DNA from: Scolanthus callimorphus
Taxonomy: Eukaryota; Cnidaria; Anthozoa; Actiniaria; Edwardsiidae
Assembly (NCBI GenBank): GCA_033964015.1
Contig: CM066913.1
Coordinates: 19,057,854 to 19,121,853, forward strand
Length of the DNA stretch: 64,000 bases
Direction of reading: 5' to 3'
Shown one piece after another: positions 57,401-64,000 of this stretch (positions are counted from its first letter, which is position 1; each line of letters begins with the position of its first letter). The notes below the pieces were generated by a model. The model ran no database searches. It had not been told where the DNA came from and was given only the letters and a program-made list of their open reading frames with translations. A program made the translations under genes and the position numbers.

Positions 57401-57630
57401 CAGTATGCCTTTTTCTTGCTTTTTCTGGAAATCTCGCATTTACCATTCGTCACCTCTTATCTAAATTCAGGCCCTTTTGGCTTCATTGTTCGAGACGACC
57501 GGCACTACTTATAACTTTAAAGGAAAAAGAATGCGTGCCTGCCTTTATTACCTTCATTCCCTTTCGCACCTTTTAGTAGTGCGGCCACTTCTAGGACAAG
57601 GAACACCAGGGCAGTTCGTACAGGGATCAT
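51151..57630 (-). CDS. Gene B: secreted PAN/apple, Cys-rich, pentraxin-domain protein (paralogue of gene A)
   Basis: Five exons on the - strand: 57630-57570, 55236-54995, 54193-54079, 53320-53092, 51460-51151. Phases are 1, 0, 1, 2, and the coding sum is 957 nt (318 aa plus stop). Parts: signal peptide (1 to about 20), PAN domain (21-101; ECRQVRW start, CPECIYNSME end), Cys-rich module (102-139), pentraxin/LamG domain (140-318; ALWMQS, LLFNI, WHHVFVAW, LRLGQ, YLGKLASVYLWDEIV). Compared with gene A the pentraxin C-terminus is shorter. The last exon either ends at the TGA at 51151-51153 or is spliced at an overlapping donor GTGAAA at 51154 into an exon not found here. Introns are compact (0.76-2.3 kb). 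The product is probably secreted; its ligand is unknown. Confidence 0.8.
52568..52690. repeat. Dispersed repeat, left copy flanking gene B exon 4
   Basis: Direct copy of 53331-53455, about 763 bp away, in the same orientation. Gene B exon 4 lies between them. Confidence 0.75.
53092..53320 (-). CDS. Gene B exon 4 (pentraxin domain, N-terminal half)
   Basis: 229 bp, acceptor GAATTACAG, donor GTGAG|GTATGG, phase 1 in and 2 out. It encodes KFVMIFPTVPHND, SIALWMQS and DSLLFNIGSEV. The exon lies between two direct repeats at about 52.57 and 53.33 kb. Confidence 0.85.
53331..53540. repeat. Dispersed repeat, right copy flanking gene B exon 4
   Basis: Starts AACATATCAAGATTAAATGT and carries GCCAACCCGTGCGTGACGCG. 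Its ends CATATCAAGAT and TATCTTGATATG are complementary. A direct copy is at 52568-52690 and a diverged relative at 606-833. Confidence 0.75.
54079..54193 (-). CDS. Gene B exon 3 (Cys-rich EGF-like module)
   Basis: 115 bp, acceptor TTTTCTAG, donor TTAG|GTAACG. 38 codons with eight cysteines, including NNCKSVSCD, CQTGYGG, HRCICPQC and GGGC. Phase 0 in, 1 out. It is too short to be an ORF call and was identified from the phases of its neighbours. Confidence 0.78.
54995..55236 (-). CDS. Gene B exon 2 (PAN/apple domain)
   Basis: 242 bp, acceptor ...GTCGAAG|AG, strong donor ATGGAG|GTGAGT. Cys-rich sequence with C-x3-C (CSSHC), CISSN, CQLS and CPEC. The phases are the same as in the gene A PAN exon. 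Confidence 0.85.
55355..55755. repeat. Tandemly duplicated, self-complementary repeat in gene B intron 1
   Basis: Two copies of about 180 bp, each with GGCACGGCTCGGGTAAAAAT and CACCTCGCCACGTAGTCCC-like segments. Outer ends TTACACGACAG and CTATCGTGTAA are complementary. Confidence 0.7.
57110..57420. mobile_element. Inverted-repeat element upstream of gene B exon 1 (intergenic side of intron 1)
   Basis: TTGGCTTCCGTCAAT (57176-57190) mirrored by ATTGACGGAAGCCAA (57338-57352), with weaker pairing extending to TTCTGCGAA/TTCGCAGAA. A fragment of the same family (TTCGCAGAATT) is at about 55850. Confidence 0.65.
57570..57630 (-). CDS. Gene B exon 1 (signal peptide)
   Basis: ATG at 57630-57628, 20 codons starting MIPVRTALVFLVLEVAALLK, then one base and donor AAAG|GTGCGA. 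Phase 1 fits the PAN exon, giving Glu-Cys-Arg. It was found by searching upstream for a phase-1 hydrophobic leader. Confidence 0.62.
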
Positions 57631-58029
57631 CTTCGGGGATACTGCTTGTCCTAATCAGTTCGTCATTTTCTGTTTCATTGTAAGTTTCAGTCTGAATTTA
57701 CAATTTTGTTTAAATTTATTAAATTAGTGTCGATTTCGTGCAAAATATATATACTGTTCCTATTGAATGCTGTTGCTAAAATAACTTGGTGAAGCTGTTT
57801 CACACGTCAAAGCAAACATGGCTGTTGGACTCTGCATGGAAGAATCTATATTGTTCTTTGAGAAAAACACAGCATGTGAGGGATGTAGAACATTCGAAAA
57901 TAGACCAGTAACGATTTTCTCTTGACTAGAACGGCACTGTCACGATTTTGGATTTAATTTAGGTAGCTTGAATACAGTCAAATTCACAAGAAATATGCAA
58001 AATAATCGTCTAGGTTTGTTATATGTTCG

Positions 58030-58154
58030 GTTCCAGAAAAGGTCCATCCCCCACGGAAGGGTGTTGAAACGCGATCCCCCACTCCTCTGGAATTTCCAAT
58101 CTCTTCCGTGGGTTGGGGGTTGATGTCGTGGTTAATGGATATTTTCTGGAACCA
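58030..58154. mobile_element. Small MITE
   Basis: GGTTCCAGAAAA (58030-58041) and TTTTCTGGAACC (58143-58154) enclose a CCCCCAC/GTGGGGG-like interior. Confidence 0.6.
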
Positions 58155-60202
58155 CACAATGAACTTTCAGCTGCTTGAGACAAGTACACATTAGTGTGTG
58201 TTATTATCGAGCGCATGGACTTGGATTGCAAATTGGCATTTCATAGGCTGAACAGTTTTCAAACTTGGAAATTCGATAGCGAAAGCTATTAAGACAGATT
58301 TTTTTAGAACTTCGAGATTTTGCCTGAAAGCGGCAAAAAATCTTGTTGCTCGAAATAAAAAAAGTTGTTGTTTTAATTTAGTCTCATTTCAATGGTATTC
58401 ATGGTAGTGTTCGTGTATTATCGCGCCGGTAAAAAAATCCAGAGAAAGCTAAGAAAATAAATTTTAGTTTTTACAGATTAGACGTATTTTCGCACCTAAA
58501 ATGGTGATGTCAATCACAGCCTATATAGATTCTATATAATTTTTCCATTTTGAAGGCTTATTTCTGTGGCGGCGCGAACCCAGTCCTCTGCCTTTTGTGA
58601 TATTTCGAAATGTGGACCACAAATCTACAAATTAGGATAGAAATCATTGAGTAACAGTATTTTTGGCCAAACGCTGCTCGATTACGTAAGATTCTGAGTT
58701 GTTTATGTAGACCACTGGTCTAACTTGATAATGATGTTTACTTGATGTTTGTCGAAACATCGTGATCTCCTTTGATCACCAAACACAATGGACAGTTTAG
58801 ATCATTAAGAATTCTTGAGCTTTTCGAGACAACTTTTCCAGATAAAACCCATATATTATGAGGCTTCTAACACTTTCATGCGATCGATGTCTTTTCCATT
58901 CTCTATGTTAAAGAAACATTTTGGCACGTTCAACGCAGCGACAGTAACTACGGAGGTAGAACAATAAATGTGGGATCGGTGGATTAAAAGTGAAACAACG
59001 GGTGACTAGTGTAGCCATCCACAGTATAAGTTAAATAACACCCACATTTGGCGCCCGAATGGAAAATAGTATAATAATAACAATATATCGCATTATTGTG
59101 ATTTGTGTTAGAGCGCGGTCTTAAAGTTCTCGTAATTGCGGGGTATCAACTCTACTGTCGCCATTATATCAACAAAATTCTAAACTACTAAAGTCACTTA
59201 GCTTTTACATTTCTACTTATTTATTAAATTCTGCTTGCATTCTGATTTCGTAGAAAACTACTTTGACTTTACAAATATTATTTCTTTTTTACATAACTTT
59301 AACGATAACTTCTTTGACTAAAAGGAACCAACCAATCCTTTCTTATTTTTCAAAAGCAGAGCTTTTATCAACGAAGGCATCGTTAAAGTGTACATTCTGA
59401 AAACAAAATCTAAAGTTTCAATTCAGGCCATTCATCTTGGCATTCTCAAAAGGAAGTCAAACTCACGAGCAAATCTTTCGAAGAATCGCGTCTCTGACGG
59501 AATTATTATTATTATTATTAATATTATTATAAAGTCAGGCACTACGAAAGAGGCTCGAGGATTCCGAGTATTATTCTGTATTTTCTAAACCTAAACGCCG
59601 ATCTCTGTACTACATATTTAAAGTTACCCGACACCTCGAATCTTTGTTCTCAAGCTCATTAATAATTCATCAAACTTAAAACAAAGAAAATCCAGCGTGA
59701 AAGAGGTTTGGATACAAAATTTGCATACATTTTTAAATTGTATTCGTTTTTTTTCGGTATTTGATGATTCGTTTTCCCCACTTGTTATCTCAGTGTTGGA
59801 AATCCTGATAAAACACATTTATTTTCTAGTGTTTGATATATAACTTATGGAAATATAACAAAAATGATCCCAGTTTTGAAGACGAAAATAGAGTAACCTT
59901 CTTCTCACGATCCGTTATTTCTCATGAATAAAGAATAACAACTTAATAACATAGCATACAATTCTATGGATCAGCCGATGTGATATTTCGAACGACAGCG
60001 CTACAGCTGCAATGCGAGCGATTTTTGATTTTCATTCAACTTATCGATGAAATGATTACGAAACGAAAATGAACCAACTCTTGGAAGGAAAAGAAATCGC
60101 AAAAGACAAGAACTCGAGAGTAACATTTAGATTGTAGGATTAATTGGTCCTGGTGTGGGTTTGAGCGAGTTAACGATTCGAGGTATCGTAAGTCAACTTT
60201 AT
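58155..60202. other. Intergenic, no gene recognised
   Basis: AT-rich sequence between gene B and the end of the P4HTM-like gene, with an ATT microsatellite at 59500-59530. No supported exon or RNA gene seen. Confidence 0.4.
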
Positions 60203-61018
60203 TAGATCGGATTTCAGATGAATGTGGAAAACTAAACACAAAGTAAATAACACACTTAGCCAATCAGAAACGAGACAAATGCAAAACTGACCAATCAGGG
60301 GACGAAGTAAATACACTTAGCCAATCAGGAGCGAGACAAATTCAACAACTGACCAATCAGGGGACGAAGTAAATACACTTAGCCAATCAGAAACGAGACA
60401 AATGCAAAACTGACCAATCAGGGGACGACGTAAATACACTTAGCCAATCAGAAACGAAACACATTCAACAAGTGACCAATCAGGCGACGACGTATATACA
60501 CTTAGCCAATCAGAAACGAGACAAATGCAAAACTGACCAATCAGGGGACGAAGTAAATACACTTAGCCAATCAGAAACGAGACAAATGCAAACTGACCAA
60601 TCAGGGGACGAAGCAAATACACTTAGCCAATCAGAAACGAGACAAATGCAAAACTGACCAGTCAGGGGACGAAGTAAATACACTTAGCCAATCAGAAACG
60701 AGACAAATGCAAAACTGACCAATCAGGAGACGAAGTAAATACACTTAGCCAATCAGAAACGAGACAAATGCAAAACTGACCAATCAGGGGACGAAGTAAA
60801 TACACTTAGCCAATCAGAAACGAAACACATTCAACAAGTGACCAATCAGGGGACAAAGAAAGTACGACTTACGTTGAGTCGTGACCCAAGAAAACAATAG
60901 TGTGTTTGGTTTTTCTTCGCATTCTGATTGGCCGGCTTAACAAAGATTCAAGATCTCAACCAATAGGAACGCGAAGAAAAGTCCGATTTACTTTCGACAG
61001 TCATCTGAAATCTGCTCC
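60203..61018. mobile_element. MITE enlarged by a 60-61-bp tandem array with CCAAT boxes
   Basis: Ends TAGATCGGATTTCAGATGAA and TCATCTGAAATCTGCTCCTG form imperfect TIRs. Inside, 60240-60860 holds about ten units, each with GACCAATCAGGGGACG and TTAGCCAATCAG. It ends 17 bp from the stop of the P4HTM-like gene. Confidence 0.85.
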
Positions 61019-61034
61019 TGACTATTCAAATAAT

Positions 61035-61502
61035 TTATGACAACGTTGTGGTTTTGTCGTCAGATAAAGGTCTAGAGCTTTCTTGACTAAGTTGATCCTT
61101 GGCCTTTTCCATTTGCTCTTCGAGGGCGCCGTCCCCTGTTCCTTTCCCAGTTTCTTCAATTTGGTTTTTACGCGACTCTTCGCGCTCTTGCTCCTCTTCC
61201 GCCTCTCTGACGATCTCATCATAGTTTTCCACGAACTCTTTATATGTCGCCCACGATTCAATATCTTGTTCTCGATTCTTCCCAACATTTATCCAGCTAT
61301 TTGCCGCCCACTTGGTTCCCTTTTTGACGTCACATCCACCATGATAACTCATGGTATCTACATCCCCTAGCCACCCCGTCTCTTCGTCGCGATGGTGGTT
61401 GTACCAAAATAACGCCGCTCCTTGTTTCGGTTTGTAGCGTATTTTGGCAGCATTGCAATGTTGGCTCAAGTCGCAGCGGTATTGCTCTTCTTTGCGCATG
61501 CG
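61035..61502 (-). CDS. P4HTM: P4HTM-like terminal exon
   Basis: Phase 0 acceptor CTTTTTCTTAG, 468 bp to the stop. It includes CDLSQHC, the SYHGG iron ligand and the KWAANSW motif, then a charged low-complexity tail. Confidence 0.88.
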   Translation of the reverse strand, partial: RMRKEEQYRCDLSQHCNAAKIRYKPKQGAALFWYNHHRDEETGWLGDVDTMSYHGGCDVKKGTKWAANSWINVGKNREQDIESWATYKEFVENYDEIVREAEEEQEREESRKNQIEETGKGTGDGALEEQMEKAKDQLSQESSRPLSDDKTTTLS

Positions 61503-62161
61503 CTAAGAAAAAGTGTGAATGCAAGAAGTTTAGTCATCAACGTAAGATGTATCATCATCTTGCAGGTTTGATTTCTTTCGGAAAATAATTTTCGACATTT
61601 GCTACAGTTTGAGGATAAATGAAGATAAACTCAAATAGTGAGTTAAGGTATGGGGAAAGGTCTTTTGGCGAAATAGTTGTAATTCCGTCTTCTTTTAAGA
61701 GGTACATGTATTGTATATCATTTTAACGCTTTGGAAGAGTAAAAAAGACAATTGATAAATTATTAATTAAATCAATAATTTTTGCAAAACAAATTTTCTC
61801 ATTTGGCAGGAAAACAGCGTAGTTAGAAAATGTTTCCATTTCGGCTTGAAGCTATTTGTTTATTTATGCCAATAAAGCAATGATTTAATTATTATCATCA
61901 GCAACCATTCTTTTGTTTGACTGTGGTAGGAATAAAAGCAGTGAAGCATTAGATACGAGAGCGACACCTTAAAAAGACACCTTAAAAAGTGATCCTATCG
62001 CCAATATGCTAACTAGAACATGATACACATGCGGCTCGCTGTGAGTATATTCAAGGCCACACGAGCTTACCTCTGGAGCCGTTGTCTCGTTATCGGCAAT
62101 AGGGAAAGCAGTCTCGCCGCCTTCTTCAGGCTCGTTCAGATAATAGAAAAACGTCAGGTAC
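61035..62161 (-). CDS. P4HTM: Transmembrane prolyl 4-hydroxylase-like (P4HTM-type) C-terminal exons
   Basis: 2-oxoglutarate/Fe(II)-dependent prolyl 4-hydroxylase of the ER-membrane P4HTM type; only the last two exons are in the window (62161-62071 and 61502-61035). Exon 62161-62071 (phase 2 in, 0 out, donor CAGAG|GTAAGC) has YLTFFYYLNEPEEGGETAFP. The final exon (acceptor TTTTTCTTAG, stop at 61035) has ALFWYN, GDVDTMSYHGGCDV with the distal iron-binding His, and KGTKWAANSWINV with the Lys expected to bind 2-oxoglutarate. The proximal HxD pair is expected in an upstream exon, not seen here. The tail is long and acidic/basic, rich in Glu and Lys. The catalytic core looks intact. The stop is only 17 bp from a MITE, so the 3' UTR must run into it. 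Confidence 0.88.
62071..62161 (-). CDS. P4HTM: P4HTM-like penultimate exon
   Basis: 91 bp, acceptor ATCATCCCAG, donor GAG|GTAAGC, encoding the YLNEPEEGGETAFP strand of the double-stranded beta-helix fold. Confidence 0.85.
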
Positions 62162-62337
62162 CTGGGATGATAATAACGTCCACATGCAACCATAATATCA
62201 GTAGGTGCAAGAAATACTGAGCCGCAAATCCCAGTTTGTAGTGGAGGATTCCAGCTATATTGAATGCGCGCGCTGCATGTCGGTAGCTGTATTACATTTG
62301 ACGAATCAAGTGTCTTGTATGCGCGCGTTCGCGTTGC

Positions 62338-62539
62338 ATCCTGGTAGTTGTAGAATAATAACGTTTCGGACGTAACCGCCTTGAAGATGGACTGAATAAA
62401 GAGTCCGAAACGTTGGCACTTATAACTTCGTTAGTCTCTTTCCTTTTATTATTCTATTTATCTTCGGAGAGACCAGCATCCTTAAGGATCCGGGGACGTC
62501 GCTGTTTTGTTTTTCTCATCTTTTATATATCCTGGTAGT
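62338..62539 (+). mobile_element. Short retro-insertion (180 bp) with 11-bp TSD and hammerhead-like motif
   Basis: ATCCTGGTAGT at 62338-62348 and 62529-62539 flank a 180-bp insert beginning TGTAGAATAATAACG. It contains an inverted pair TAGAATAATAA / TTATTATTCTA and the motif at 62380-62414. Confidence 0.65.
62380..62414 (+). ncRNA. Hammerhead-ribozyme-like motif (degenerate core)
   Basis: CTTGAAGATGGACT, loop, AGAGTCCGAAACG: box 1-like UUGAAGA, 5-bp stem II (GGACT/AGTCC), then GAAAC. A second, inverted GTTTCGGAC lies just upstream (62363-62371). Similar in plan to 8364-8402. Confidence 0.4.
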
Positions 62540-63027
62540 GTTACATTCCAAAGATGCAGAGCACACGCTTATAGCTGGAATCGTCCATTGAAAATAGTGT
62601 TTGGATTTAGTAAATGGTACATAAGATATTGAACACCTTTGCATGGCAAACGCACCTGATAAAACTTGTTTGGTATTAAATTTCACTTACAATATAGTAA
62701 TAGAACCAGTGCGTTCACATTGAACGATAATGATAGTACGTGCAAGACATACTGAGCTGCAAATTCCAGCTTGTAATTTAAACAGTGCAATATGTCAATG
62801 TGTAAATGCTACATAAAATATCGAACCTCCCCGCTTGGCAAACACACGCGATAATATTTGTCCAGTGTTAAAAATGCGATTAACTTTGCATGCAATAAAA
62901 GCGATCAAAAAAGTATTAAGAATGGAGCAGTAGAAGAGATGTTGCAGTAATTTAAGAAAGTATACCGCATGGCGGTGTAGTAATATTAGTAAGTGCAAGA
63001 AATACTGAGCCGCAAACCCCAGTTTAT

Positions 63028-63074
63028 AGCGGAGCTCCTGCGCGGGCCGAAGGCCCGCGCAAGCGGAGCACCAT
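63028..63074. repeat. GC-rich hairpin motif, copy 2
   Basis: AGCGGAGCTCC, then the perfect 9-bp stem GCGCGGGCC GAA GGCCCGCGC, then GCGGAGCACCAT. The same motif, with a shorter stem, is at 31663-31706. Confidence 0.7.
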
Positions 63075-63389
63075 ACCTAAGGAAATAACGTCTAGCATAA
63101 CTATGGAGTTGATTTTCAAACGTCACGGGCTTTCTTGCTCATTTTGCTTACGTTATTGACGGCGCCAAGTCAAATGATTAGGGCGTTGAAATGGTATCGC
63201 CCAAAAGATGAATGTGTCCAAGTTTGGTTGCCATAGGTTGTTCCCTTCTCGAGATATGAATTTTTTTGTTTCTTCCTGGTTCCTGGTATTAAAGGTATAG
63301 CGTATACGTCCGTCCGTCCGGCGTCCGTCCGTCCGCCGTACGCGGAAACTCATGGGAACCTTGTGGTATACTAAGAAAACAATTATTTC

Positions 63390-64000
63390 TCTTCAAGGGA
63401 ACATGCTAAGACAACCAAACTTGGGATATTTTGTTTGTGCTACCAGGGGGTGCTGTAACATGATCACGTGATGTGACGTCATCGATGACGTCATCAAAGA
63501 GAAAAAGAATTTATCTCTGGAAGGGATGAACCTCAGACAACCAAACTTTGGGTGAAGTTATCTAAAGGGCAAGGGGGTGCAGCTGTATGGTCACGTGGTA
63601 TGATGTCATCGATGACGTCATCATAGGAGAAAAAGAATATATCTCAGGAAGGGATAAACCTCAGACAACCAAACTTGGGTGAAGTTATCTAAGTGGCAAG
63701 GGGGGTGCAACTGCACGGTCCCGTGGTTTGACGTCATCGATGACGTCATCACAGGAGAAAAAGAACATATCCCGGGAAGGGATGACCTCAGACAACCAAA
63801 CTTGGGTGAAGTTATCTAAGTGGCAAGGGAGTTGCTACTGTATGGTCACGTGCTATGACGTCATCGGTGACGTCATCATAGGAGAAAAAGCACATATCTC
63901 AGGAAGGGATAAACCTCAGACAACGAAACTTGGGTGAAGTTGTGTTAGTGGCAAGGAGGGCGCAACTGTATGGTCACGTGGTATGACGTCATCGATGACG
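63390..64000. repeat. CRE-palindrome satellite, array III, cut by window end
   Basis: Five units of about 125 bp, same orientation as array I, with TGACGTCATCGATGACGTCA or close variants. Preceded at 63200-63260 by an inverted half unit and at 63308-63345 by a GTCC-rich stretch. Confidence 0.9.

Larger units (their letters stand above)
62190..63030. repeat. Degenerate tandem/dispersed repeats in the P4HTM-like gene intron
   Basis: Three copies of GCAAGAAATACTGAGCCGCA (near 62210, 62743, 62995) and two of a TACATAAGATATTGAAC/TACATAAAATATCGAAC block 193 bp apart. No upstream P4HTM exon was recognised here. Confidence 0.6.

Overview
This is a eukaryotic, intron-bearing, repeat-dense window, most likely from an anthozoan cnidarian (a stony coral or close relative). 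That assignment is inference. It rests on the gene set (a rhodopsin-type GPCR, secreted PAN/Cys-rich/pentraxin proteins, a transmembrane prolyl 4-hydroxylase), on the many short inverted-repeat elements, and on Ty3/Gypsy, CR1-like and L1/Tx1-like retroelements. No prokaryotic features are present.

Four protein-coding genes can be supported. (1) A class A GPCR on the + strand has a 28-bp first coding exon at 7655-7682 and a large exon at 11924-13026. (2) Gene A on the - strand (40933 to 16645) has five exons encoding signal peptide, PAN/apple domain, Cys-rich EGF-like module and a pentraxin/LamG domain split over two exons; all phases agree and the product is 357 aa. (3) Gene B on the - strand (57630 to 51151) is a paralogue of A with the same five-exon layout and phases, giving 318 aa. 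(4) The last two exons of a P4HTM-like transmembrane prolyl 4-hydroxylase lie on the - strand at 62161-61035.

Layout. 1-7.4 kb: inverted-repeat (MITE-like) elements and two CR1-like reverse transcriptase relics. 7.6-13.0 kb: GPCR, whose intron holds a short insertion with a hammerhead-like motif and a tRNA-like SINE candidate. 13.5-14.7 kb: 17-bp minisatellite. 15.3-16.1 kb: another RT relic. 16.6-40.9 kb: gene A. Its last intron (about 13.8 kb) holds a 40-bp minisatellite, a 5.1-kb Gypsy element with 5-bp target duplication inserted into that minisatellite, and a roughly 6.4-kb array of a 24-bp unit that is open in all six frames. Its other introns hold satellites made of cAMP-response-element palindromes and a 1.6-kb foldback element. 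41.2-42.4 kb: TIR element. 42.8-47.8 kb: a LINE interrupted by a second, antisense LINE (14-bp TSD) and by a small non-autonomous LTR element (4-bp TSD). 48.2-50.5 kb: second foldback copy and an inverted-repeat element. 51.1-57.6 kb: gene B. 60.2-61.0 kb: a MITE enlarged by a CCAAT-box minisatellite, next to the end of the P4HTM-like gene. 62.3 kb: a second hammerhead-like insertion. 63.2-64.0 kb: another CRE satellite, cut by the window end.

The genes do not form a pathway. A and B are a same-strand paralogous pair. The most unusual content is the relation between repeats and gene A: tandem arrays with striking splice-signal composition, and DNA elements ending about 20 bp from two of its splice donors.
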